5,491 nucleotides of DNA. Origin: AC-52 sp044870295. Lineage in GTDB: Bacteria > Actinomycetota > UBA4738. The stretch covers positions 1-5,491 of the forward strand of contig JBIOYQ010000101.1 in NCBI GenBank assembly GCA_044870295.1. The letters are read 5' to 3'. The translations under genes were made by a program, and so were the position numbers. Below the pieces are notes generated by a model. That model searched no databases. It saw only the letters and a program-made list of their open reading frames with translations, and was not told where the DNA came from. Shown here in pieces: positions 1 to 5,491 of this stretch (positions within the stretch are counted from its first letter, which is position 1; each line of letters starts with the position of its first letter).

Positions 1-2
1 GG

Positions 3-860
3 GTGGAGTGGTGGGAGGGGCAGGGCTACCAGGTCAAGCTGGGAGCGGGCGTGTGGGAGCGCGACGACTACATGGCCGGCTCGCCGGAGGTTCGCGCCCG
101 CGACGTGAACGATCTGTTCGCCGACCCCGACGTACACGTGGTCCAAGCGTTGCAAGGCGGATTCGGCGCCATGGAGCTTCTCCCCCTGATCGACTACGAC
201 GTGATCGCCGGCAACCCCAAGGCGTTCTGCGGGTACTCGGACATCACCGCGTTGCACACGGCGTTCCTCCAGCGCGCCGGCCTGGCCACGTTCTACGCGA
301 ACGGCCTCATGGGGATGGGGTGGGAGAAGACACCGGACTTCAACAAGGAACGCCTGCTGCGGGTGCTGCGCGGCGAGACGACGGGCGAGATCCCCAAGGA
401 TCCCGAGGATCCATATGCGCGAACGATCGTTGGCGGGACCGTGACCGCCCCGCTCGTGGGGGGGAACCTCAGCCTGCTGGTCAGGTCCGTGGGCACCCCG
501 TTCGAATTCGACGCCGAGGGCTGCATCCTGTTCTTCGAGGAGGTCCACTCACCCCCGTGGGAGCTGGACGCGCACTTCATCCAACTCCGCTTGTCGGGAA
601 AGCTCGACGGCCTGGCCGGGGTAGTCGTCGGAGAGATGGCGGAGTCCGACTGGAGCGAGGAGCGCCCGGAGTGGCCACGCACGAAGTCCCTCGAAGACGT
701 GTTGGAGAAGCACTTCGAGCCACTGGGCGTGCCCGTCCTGTACCGGCTGCCGCTGGGGCACGGGAAGCACCTGGCGGCCCTGCCGCTCGGCGTCGACGCA
801 ACCCTTGACGCCGACGCTCGAACGCTGACCATCGTCCAGCCGGCGCTGAGCGGTTCGTAG
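3..860 (+). CDS. LD-carboxypeptidase, peptidase family S66 (5' partial)
   Basis: Serine peptidase of family S66 (LdcA/MccF fold). Members cleave the bond between an L- and a D-centre, classically removing the terminal D-Ala from murein tetrapeptides in cytoplasmic peptidoglycan recycling; MccF-type members cleave microcin C-like compounds. In the visible 285 residues the catalytic triad is intact: nucleophile Ser79 in GYSDITAL, Glu179 in ILFFEEV, and His253 in LGHGKHLAALPLG. RARDVNDLF (31-39) and QGGFGAMELLPLIDY (51-65) are also family-typical. The frame is open to the window's first bases. The usual N-terminal strand with its Pro-Gly-Asp and Ser-Pro elements is missing, so the GTG at position 3 is probably an internal valine and roughly 30-50 residues lie upstream. 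The TAG stop lies 18 bases from the stop of the convergent gene. Sequence alone does not separate a murein-recycling enzyme from an MccF-like resistance enzyme. Family assignment is firm; substrate is inference. Confidence 0.9.
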   Translation: MEWWEGQGYQVKLGAGVWERDDYMAGSPEVRARDVNDLFADPDVHVVQALQGGFGAMELLPLIDYDVIAGNPKAFCGYSDITALHTAFLQRAGLATFYANGLMGMGWEKTPDFNKERLLRVLRGETTGEIPKDPEDPYARTIVGGTVTAPLVGGNLSLLVRSVGTPFEFDAEGCILFFEEVHSPPWELDAHFIQLRLSGKLDGLAGVVVGEMAESDWSEERPEWPRTKSLEDVLEKHFEPLGVPVLYRLPLGHGKHLAALPLGVDATLDADARTLTIVQPALSGS

Positions 861-878
861 GACGCGGAGGGTTCGGCG

Positions 879-1577
879 TCAGTCGAGCAGCTCGAAGCTG
901 TCCATGAACTGCCGCATCAACACGAGATCGAACGTGCTCCCGGATGCTCCGGTGAACGTCACCACATATCCCCTGCCTCCATGCACGAGGAAATACTGGG
1001 TGAGCGGTGCGCCGCTGGCGTTCGGACCGGCACGGTACGAGAACACCATCGCCGTCCCGGCAGGCGTCGACACCGTGCTCTTGGCGATGTCCGTGGCGCC
1101 CGCGTTCAACAACGTGCGCTCGTTCGCGCCGGCGTAGCCGTCGATATCCAGGACACCAGAGTCTTCCACCACCACGTTGACGTTGGCGCCGGTGGACGAG
1201 TCGGCCACGGCGAACTTGAAGAACTCCTTGTACTGAGGGATCAGGGCCCGAGTCTTCTCGGTCGCGTCGACCCACGAACCCGGGAAGGCGATGGCGAAAC
1301 CGCTCGATTCGTCCCGATGGACGGTCCAACCGGCTGGGACCGTCGAGGTCGAACCACCGAGGGTCGCCGGTCCCTTCCCCCCGCCCGACAGCGCCACCGC
1401 CAGGACGATCGCGCCCACGACGACCACGCCACCGACGATCAACCCGATGACGAGGGGGCGGCGGTTGGGCGGCGGCTGAGGGAGGCTCCCGCCAGGTGCC
1501 GCCTCCGGCCAGGCGGGCGGCGGCGGGATCGCGACGGGGTCCTGCGAGGGCTGGTCGGGTCCGAATCCGGACGTCAT
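879..1577 (-). CDS. Membrane-anchored protein with PsbP/LpqN-like extracytoplasmic domain
   Basis: A 232-residue protein of unknown function. Residues 1-40 are rich in Pro, Gly and Ala and end in two arginines. Residues 42-63 form one strongly hydrophobic Val/Ile/Gly/Leu helix, so by the positive-inside rule the tail is cytoplasmic and residues 65-232 lie outside. After a Gly/Ser/Thr linker the outer domain has the pattern SSGFAIAFPGSW (91-102), a beta-rich middle, YFLVHGGRGYVVTFTG (195-210) and a final helix ending MDSFELLD. This resembles the PsbP/LpqN/Mog1-like fold common in actinobacterial lipoproteins and anchored proteins. There is no lipobox cysteine and no catalytic motif. I chose the ATG at 1577 because the proline-rich tail begins there. 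The frame stays open to an ATG at 1763, but that would add 62 unlike residues and overlap the divergent kinase start. No clear Shine-Dalgarno precedes 1577. It is convergent with the peptidase. The fold is inference from pattern. Confidence 0.85.
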   Translation of the reverse strand: MTSGFGPDQPSQDPVAIPPPPAWPEAAPGGSLPQPPPNRRPLVIGLIVGGVVVVGAIVLAVALSGGGKGPATLGGSTSTVPAGWTVHRDESSGFAIAFPGSWVDATEKTRALIPQYKEFFKFAVADSSTGANVNVVVEDSGVLDIDGYAGANERTLLNAGATDIAKSTVSTPAGTAMVFSYRAGPNASGAPLTQYFLVHGGRGYVVTFTGASGSTFDLVLMRQFMDSFELLD

Positions 1578-1741
1578 GGTCGAGACGTGATCATGGACCT
1601 GGACTGTGCACCGGAGATGCCTGCCGCGCAAGGATGCCGGCAGGAAACCCCAATCCGGCCGGTGGGCATCAGATGGGTTGGCGCCGGGCCGATACTTCGG
1701 ATGCGGGGTCCGGACGCTCAGCGCGTCGTTGGCGGTGCAGG
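1578..1741. promoter_or_regulatory. Divergent intergenic region between membrane protein and sensor kinase
   Basis: These 164 bases separate two genes read outward, so they should hold both sets of start signals unless the kinase starts further upstream. I see no convincing -35/-10 pair in this GC-rich stretch and no strong Shine-Dalgarno for either gene. The clearest structure is a 7-base inverted repeat, CCTGCCG at 1620-1626 and CGGCAGG at 1638-1644, around an 11-base loop. CCGGCCGG at 1655-1662 is a short palindrome that may be chance at this GC content. The promoter role is inferred from gene orientation only. Confidence 0.4.
1620..1644. repeat. Inverted repeat in the divergent intergenic region
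   Basis: CCTGCCG (1620-1626) pairs perfectly with CGGCAGG (1638-1644) across an 11-base spacer. It begins 43 bases upstream of the membrane protein's ATG and ends about 100 bases upstream of the kinase GTG. It could be a regulator site with half-sites 18 bases apart, or a transcript hairpin. No T tract follows on either strand, so it is not a standard intrinsic terminator. At this GC content it may be chance. Confidence 0.3.
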
Positions 1742-2956
1742 GTGAGTCGAGAACTGGAACCACGGACCGGGGCGGAGCCTCGAGGGGGCGACGCCGCAGG
1801 CGGGGGCGAGACCAGCCCCTGGTTCCGCATGCTCGTCGAACGGATCCCCACGATCGCCGCGTATGTCGACCGCGTGATCGTCGACGACCCTGGCCACTCC
1901 ATCCCCCTGTACATCAGCCCCCAGATCGAGGACCTCCTGGGGTACTCGCTGGCCGAATGGCTCGGCGAGGGGGAGCTGTGGCTCCAGATCCTCCACCCGG
2001 ACGACGCGGAGCGGATGCGACGTGAGGACGAGCAGGCCAGACGCCTGCTCACGCCGCTCAGCGCCGAGTACCGGCTCATCGCCAAGGACGGTCGTGTCGT
2101 GTGGGTGAGCGAGAAGGCGGCCGTCGTCGAGGACGAGACCACCGGGACGCTGTACTGGCAGGGCGTCATGGTCGACATCACCGAGCGCAAGCACGCCGAG
2201 GCCCAGCGCGAGCTGGCGGTCGAGCGGTTGCGGGCGGCGCTCGATACGGAACGGGAGGCTGCCGAGCGCCTCCGCGCGTTGGACGACATGAAGAACGACT
2301 TCCTGAACGCCGTGTCCCACGAGCTGCGGACACCGCTGGCCGCCGTCCTCGGCAGCGCCCTCACGCTCCAAGGCCTCGGGATCGACCTGTCGGCGCAGGA
2401 TCAGCAGGACCTTCTGCAGGGCGTCATCGACGGCTCGCGGCGGCTGCAGCGCCTGCTCGGCGACCTCCTCGACGTCGATCGGTTGACCCGTGGCGCAGCC
2501 ATGGTCGAGCGTTCGCCGGTCGACCTGTGCGACCTGATCGCGGAGGTGGTCAGCCACGTCCCGCCGAACCACCACCAGATCCACGTGGAGCCCGTGCAAG
2601 CCCACGCGGAGGTGGACGCGCCGAAGGTCGAACGCATCGTGGAGAACCTCCTGACGAACGCCATCCGCCACACACCGCCGGGGACCTCGGTGTGGGTGCG
2701 GGTCAACGAGGATCCCGGGGGCGTCACCCTGGTGGTCGAGGATGACGGCCCCGGTGTCCCGCTAGAGCTGCGCGAGCCCATCTTCGAGCCGTTCCGCCAG
2801 GCCGGTCAGGGCGCCTCGAGGGCGAAGGGCCTCGGGATCGGGTTGTCCCTGGTGGCGAGGTTCGCCGAGCTCCACCTGGGCAGGGCCTGGGTGGAGGAGC
2901 GCGCGGGAGGCGGAGCGTCCTTCCACGTCTTCCTCCCGACGCCGGTGGCCGTGTAG
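1742..2956 (+). CDS. Soluble PAS-domain sensor histidine kinase
   Basis: A two-component sensor kinase that would autophosphorylate on histidine and pass the phosphate to a response regulator not seen here. From the GTG at 1742 it has 404 residues. A PAS_3-type domain spans about 33-153 (YISPQIEDLLGYSLAEW, ILHPDD, EYRLIAKDGRVVWV, VMVDITERK). A charged helix, probably a coiled coil, follows at about 150-188. HisKA carries VSHELRTPL with phospho-acceptor His193 and the ExxT phosphatase motif. HATPase_c spans about 293-402 with N-box IVENLLTNAIRHTP, G1 VEDDGPGVP, F-box IFEPFRQ and G2 GLGIGL. No membrane helix or signal peptide is visible, so it should sense a cytoplasmic signal. The start is uncertain: the frame is open from 1496, ATG 1673 and ATG 1829 are alternatives, and GTG 1742 has only a poorly spaced AGG before it. 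Residues before the PAS domain look non-conserved. All catalytic motifs are intact. Confidence 0.93.
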   Translation: MSRELEPRTGAEPRGGDAAGGGETSPWFRMLVERIPTIAAYVDRVIVDDPGHSIPLYISPQIEDLLGYSLAEWLGEGELWLQILHPDDAERMRREDEQARRLLTPLSAEYRLIAKDGRVVWVSEKAAVVEDETTGTLYWQGVMVDITERKHAEAQRELAVERLRAALDTEREAAERLRALDDMKNDFLNAVSHELRTPLAAVLGSALTLQGLGIDLSAQDQQDLLQGVIDGSRRLQRLLGDLLDVDRLTRGAAMVERSPVDLCDLIAEVVSHVPPNHHQIHVEPVQAHAEVDAPKVERIVENLLTNAIRHTPPGTSVWVRVNEDPGGVTLVVEDDGPGVPLELREPIFEPFRQAGQGASRAKGLGIGLSLVARFAELHLGRAWVEERAGGGASFHVFLPTPVAV

Positions 2957-2970
2957 CCCGTTGCGCGGGC
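2956..2970 (+). terminator. Small hairpin at the kinase stop codon, possible weak terminator
   Basis: GCCCG (2956-2960) and CGGGC (2966-2970) form a 5-base-pair GC stem around the loop TTGCG, starting at the last base of the kinase TAG stop. No T tract follows, so an intrinsic terminator is doubtful. Its right arm and loop overlap the proposed -35 element of the next gene. It could also be chance. Confidence 0.2.
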
Positions 2971-2990
2971 AGCGGTCGAGAACTTAAACT
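2961..2990 (+). promoter_or_regulatory. Possible promoter of the acyl-CoA dehydrogenase operon
   Basis: TTGCGC at 2961-2966 and TAAACT at 2985-2990 are spaced by 18 bases and resemble -35 (three of six consensus bases) and -10 (four of six) elements. The segment around 2981-3008 is markedly richer in A and T than the rest of the window, as expected at a promoter. Transcription would start near 2997, inside the palindrome. The call rests on weak consensus matches, supported mainly by the overlapping palindrome and the position before an operon. Confidence 0.35.
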
Positions 2991-3001
2991 GAACGTTCAG
3001 T
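2988..3001. promoter_or_regulatory. Perfect 14-base palindrome, likely repressor operator
   Basis: ACTGAACGTTCAGT equals its own reverse complement over all 14 bases. After two mismatched positions on each side, symmetry resumes for two more (TT at 2984-2985, AA at 3004-3005). It overlaps the proposed -10 element and ends 24 bases before the GTG of the acyl-CoA dehydrogenase, where a bound dimer would block transcription. Short palindromes of this length and placement are typical of TetR-family operators, and TetR-type repressors often control acyl-CoA dehydrogenase genes. No such regulator lies in the window. The palindrome is seen directly; its operator role and the repressor family are inference. 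Confidence 0.6.
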
Positions 3002-3025
3002 CAAACTTCTGCAAGCGAGGCAGCT

Positions 3026-4201
3026 GTGGCCTTCCCGATGACCGACCAGGATCACGACATCCAGGAACGGGCCCGCGCGCTGGCCGACGAGCTGATCCCC
3101 CACGAGGTCGAGGCCGAGATGCACGAGGGCGAGCTGCCGCCCGAGGTTTGGGACAAGCTCCGCCAGCGGGTCAAGGACCTGGGTTTCGAGGCCGCCATCA
3201 ACATCCCGAAGGAGCTGGGCGGCGGCGGCTTGACCATGTTCCAGCAGGTCCTGGTGGAAGAGCAGATGGGCAGGGTCACGAACGCCCTCGGCTGGATCGT
3301 CCACACGCCGATTGGCTGGTTCCCCCAGGTGGCCACCGAGGCGCAGATGGAGCGGTGGGGTTTTCCCACCATCCGTGGCGAGCTGCGGGAGTGCTACGCC
3401 ATCACAGAGGAGGGCGCAGGGTCGGACGTCGACGGCATCCAGGCCACTGTCACGCGCGACGGCGACGAGTACGTGCTCAACGGCGTCAAGTGGCACGTCA
3501 CGTCCTTCAACCTGTCCGACTACGTGTTCTTCCAGGGGAAGTTGACCAACGGCCCGCACGCCGGCGCGCACGCGATGTTGATCGTGGACGTCGACAACCC
3601 CGGAATGAGCGTCCGCCGGACACCGGCGTACAGTCACACGTACGCCCATCACCACGCGGAGCTGGCGTTCGGGGACGCTCGAGTGCCCGTCGCCAACCTG
3701 GTCGGCGCGGAAGGCGACGGGATGCACTTCGCCTACGAGTGGTTCCGCTACGAGCGCCTGATGATCGCGGCCAGGTCCCTGGGGGCCATGGAGCGGCTGA
3801 TCGAGGAGGCTACGGCCTTCGCGAAGGAACGGTCGGCGTACGGCAAGCCCGTGTTCGACTACCAGGGCATCCAGTTCATGCTGGCCGACTCGGTGAACGA
3901 CCTGTGGGCGTCGCGGCTGATGACCTACCGCACCGCACAGGGGATCGACGAGGGCGAGGACGTGAAGGTCCAGCACGCCCAGTGTTCGATGGCGAAGCTG
4001 TTCGCGTCGGAGGCCGCCGGCCGTGTCGCCGACCGCGCCGTGCAGATCTTCGGAGGCCGCGGGTTCATGCGCGAGAACGTCGCCGAGCGATTCAACCGGG
4101 AGCTCCGCGTCGATCGGATCTGGGAAGGGACGTCGGAGATCCAGCGGGTGATCATCGCGGACCAGCTCGCCAAGCGCGGGGTCCGGCCGATCACCGGATG
4201 A
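3026..4201 (+). CDS. Acyl-CoA dehydrogenase
   Basis: FAD-dependent enzyme that oxidises an acyl-CoA thioester at the alpha-beta bond to the 2-enoyl-CoA, passing electrons to electron-transfer flavoprotein in the cytoplasm. At 391 residues it has normal family length. An N-terminal helical domain (about 6-120) is followed by the middle beta domain with signature 1, AITEEGAGSDVDG (125-137), then the C-terminal helical domain with RSAYGKPVFDYQGIQ (269-283) and signature 2 starting QIFGGRGF (340 to 359). WEGTSEIQR (366-374) places the catalytic base at Glu367, as in medium-chain enzymes. The FAD-contacting segment reads NGVKWHVTS (152-160), with His where the family usually has an aromatic residue before the I/V-T pair. 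The GTG start is preceded by GAGG at 3017-3020, five bases away; ATG 3038 is a weaker alternative. A palindromic operator candidate lies just upstream and an aminotransferase follows 16 bases downstream. The acyl substrate cannot be read from the sequence. Confidence 0.95.
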   Translation: MAFPMTDQDHDIQERARALADELIPHEVEAEMHEGELPPEVWDKLRQRVKDLGFEAAINIPKELGGGGLTMFQQVLVEEQMGRVTNALGWIVHTPIGWFPQVATEAQMERWGFPTIRGELRECYAITEEGAGSDVDGIQATVTRDGDEYVLNGVKWHVTSFNLSDYVFFQGKLTNGPHAGAHAMLIVDVDNPGMSVRRTPAYSHTYAHHHAELAFGDARVPVANLVGAEGDGMHFAYEWFRYERLMIAARSLGAMERLIEEATAFAKERSAYGKPVFDYQGIQFMLADSVNDLWASRLMTYRTAQGIDEGEDVKVQHAQCSMAKLFASEAAGRVADRAVQIFGGRGFMRENVAERFNRELRVDRIWEGTSEIQRVIIADQLAKRGVRPITG

Positions 4202-4206
4202 GGAGG
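4201..4206 (+). promoter_or_regulatory. Shine-Dalgarno AGGAGG of the aminotransferase
   Basis: AGGAGG is a full anti-16S match whose first A is also the last base of the dehydrogenase TGA stop. It lies 11 bases before ATG 4218, a little further than usual, and no start codon exists at a closer in-frame spacing. The overlap with the upstream stop suggests translational coupling and supports an operon. Confidence 0.65.
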
Positions 4207-4217
4207 GACACGGCAGG

Positions 4218-5491
4218 ATGAAGGTGGCTGCGCGGGTGACGGAGCGGGACCTGGCCCGTCTGGACGAGCTCATCGCCCAGGAGGAGGCCCGGCTCCTGGC
4301 GCGCCAGCCTCGTTCGGCCGAGCTGGCGGCCCGGGCCCGCCGATCGCTGGCCGGGGGCGTCACGTCCAGCTGGCAGATCTCCCGGCCCCAGCCCATCTGG
4401 ATCAGCCATGGGAAGGGCTCGAAGATCTACGACGCCGACGGACTCGAGTACGTCGACCTGCACGGCGGCTACGGCGTGATGGCGGTCGGTCACGCCCATC
4501 CCAGGATCGTCGAGGCGGTCAGCGCCAGGGTGGCCAGGGGCACCCACTTCGCCCAGCCCACCGAGGACGCCATCGTGGTGGCCGAGGAGCTGGCCCGGCG
4601 ATTCGGCCTCCCCCTGTGGCGGTTCGCCAACTCCGGAACCGAGGCGACCATGGATGCCGTCCACCTCATGCGGGCGATCACCGGGCGCTCCAAGATCGTC
4701 AAGATCGAGGGCACCTACCACGGCCATCACGACTCGGTGCAGGTGTCGGTGTACCAGCTGCTGCCCGAGCTGGGTCCGGCCGACCGCCCGAACAGCGTGC
4801 CCGCCAGCAGCGGCATCCCGGCGGAGATGGTGCGGCTGGCCCTGGTGGTGCCGTTCAACGACCTCGAGGCCATGAAGGGCGTCTTCGCCGATCACCAGGA
4901 CGAGATCGCCGGCGTGATCATGGAACCGGTGATGATGAACGCCGGCATCATCCCGCCGGAGCCCGGCTACCTGGAAGGCGTTCGCGAGCTCACCCGGCAG
5001 CACGGCGCGCTGCTCGCCTACGACGAGGTCAAGACCGGCCTCACCATCCACCCGGGCGGGGCGACCCGGTTGTTCGGGGTCACACCGGACATCGTCTGCC
5101 TGGCCAAGGCGATGGGCGGGGGGCTGTCGGGGGCGGCCGTGGGCGGCACGGCCGAGGTCATGGAGCACGTCGTGACCGGCGACTACGAACAGGTGGGCAC
5201 GTTCAACGGCAACCCCCTGCTGATGGCGGCGGCACGGGCGACCCTCACGGAGATCCTCACCGACGATGCGTACCGGCACTTCGATCGCCTCCGCCGGCTC
5301 ATGGTCGATGGCTGCACGCAGGTCATCGAACGCCTCGAGCTGCCGGCGCATGTGGTCGCCATCGGGGCCAAAGGGTGCGTGACGTTCTCCCCCACCCGGA
5401 TCCGCAACTACCGAGATTTCCTGGAGATCGACGACCGGTTCAGCCACTGCCACTGGCTGTACCAGCTCGGTGGCGGCGTCTTCCTGCCGCT
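4218..5491 (+). CDS. Class III PLP aminotransferase, glutamate-1-semialdehyde aminomutase-like (3' partial)
   Basis: PLP-dependent fold-type I enzyme that would move an amino group between an amine or amino acid and a keto acid or aldehyde. The frame is open through 424 codons to the window end; I estimate some 30-50 residues are missing. The cofactor pocket is intact: NSGTEATMDAVHLMRA (138-153) binds phosphate, YHGHHD (167-172) stacks on PLP, Asp269 in YDEVKTG contacts the pyridine nitrogen, Lys297 in CLAKAMGGG is the Schiff-base lysine, and GTFNGNPL (327-334) supplies the partner-subunit contact. The overall pattern is closest to HemL-type aminomutases. However, the substrate loop near residue 47 reads GVTSSWQ rather than the GVNSPVR of true HemL, and the N-terminus carries about 28 extra charged, helical residues. 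I therefore do not call it hemL; an amino-acid, beta-amino-acid or omega-amine transaminase is more likely. It sits 16 bases behind the dehydrogenase, probably in the same transcript. Family is firm; substrate is unknown. Confidence 0.93.
   Translation, partial: MKVAARVTERDLARLDELIAQEEARLLARQPRSAELAARARRSLAGGVTSSWQISRPQPIWISHGKGSKIYDADGLEYVDLHGGYGVMAVGHAHPRIVEAVSARVARGTHFAQPTEDAIVVAEELARRFGLPLWRFANSGTEATMDAVHLMRAITGRSKIVKIEGTYHGHHDSVQVSVYQLLPELGPADRPNSVPASSGIPAEMVRLALVVPFNDLEAMKGVFADHQDEIAGVIMEPVMMNAGIIPPEPGYLEGVRELTRQHGALLAYDEVKTGLTIHPGGATRLFGVTPDIVCLAKAMGGGLSGAAVGGTAEVMEHVVTGDYEQVGTFNGNPLLMAAARATLTEILTDDAYRHFDRLRRLMVDGCTQVIERLELPAHVVAIGAKGCVTFSPTRIRNYRDFLEIDDRFSHCHWLYQLGGGVFLP

Noticed and set aside
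861..878. Possible shared terminator between the convergent peptidase and membrane protein genes
   Set aside because: The 18-base gap contains no inverted repeat or T tract; any termination signal must lie within the coding ends or be Rho-dependent.
952..964. GGTGA-ACG-TCACC inverted repeat resembling the operator half-sites
   Set aside because: It lies inside the coding region of the membrane protein, shares only part of the operator sequence and is explained by the codons.
577..1329. A minus-strand frame spanning the peptidase and the membrane protein in another frame
   Set aside because: It crosses two better-supported genes and is an arginine-rich low-complexity translation.
1655..1662. 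CCGGCCGG palindrome in the divergent intergenic region
   Set aside because: Eight-base G/C-only palindromes are frequent by chance at this base composition and nothing else supports a site here.
1578..1763. A 62-residue N-terminal extension of the membrane protein from ATG 1763
   Set aside because: The extra residues do not resemble the anchored-protein design and would run over the kinase start; ATG 1577 directly before the Pro-rich tail is more typical.
1718..2671. A 317-codon minus-strand frame within the sensor kinase
   Set aside because: It overlaps intact PAS, HisKA and HATPase motifs on the plus strand and has no domain of its own.
2984..4396. A 470-codon open frame on the minus strand opposite the acyl-CoA dehydrogenase
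   Set aside because: It is antisense to a gene with complete family signatures. Its translation is rich in Arg, His, Val and Leu and has no recognisable domain; long antisense frames are expected where third codon positions are nearly all G or C.
4191..5453. A 420-codon open frame on the minus strand opposite the aminotransferase
   Set aside because: It is a shadow of the GC-rich aminotransferase codons, whose PLP-binding motifs on the plus strand are unmistakable; the antisense product shows only low-complexity His/Gly/Asp/Arg sequence.

Overview
This window is GC-rich, with G or C at most third codon positions. It is densely coding and carries ordinary housekeeping and catabolic genes. GTG starts, a proline-rich single-pass membrane protein and a soluble PAS histidine kinase all fit a high-GC actinomycetote chromosome. 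That placement is inference from style; no marker gene here fixes the taxon. I see no RNA gene, transposon, CRISPR array, phage gene or sign of recent transfer, and base and codon use look uniform throughout.

Layout, left to right. (1) 3-860, plus strand: most of an LD-carboxypeptidase (peptidase family S66), with its N-terminus cut off by the window edge. (2) 879-1577, minus strand, convergent with gene 1 and only 18 bases from it: a 232-residue membrane-anchored protein with a proline-rich cytoplasmic tail, one transmembrane helix and a PsbP/LpqN-like extracytoplasmic domain. (3) 1578-1741: a divergent intergenic region of 164 bases that must hold the start signals of its two flanking genes. 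(4) 1742-2956, plus strand: a soluble PAS-HisKA-HATPase sensor kinase with no response regulator beside it. (5) 2957-3025: a short regulatory gap with a perfect 14-base palindrome over a plausible -10 element. (6) 3026-4201: an acyl-CoA dehydrogenase with both family signatures and its catalytic glutamate. (7) 4218 to the window end: a class III PLP-dependent aminotransferase of the glutamate-1-semialdehyde aminomutase-like group, cut off at its C-terminus.

The dehydrogenase and aminotransferase are 16 bases apart, and the second gene's Shine-Dalgarno overlaps the first gene's stop codon, so they probably form an operon. The palindrome in front of them looks like the operator of a dimeric repressor, most likely of the TetR type, so the operon may be induced by its substrate. 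Together the enzymes suggest breakdown or interconversion of an amino-group-bearing acid through an acyl-CoA intermediate, but the sequence does not reveal the substrate. I found no clearly novel system. The points most worth a second look are the operator and the dehydrogenase-aminotransferase pair it seems to control.
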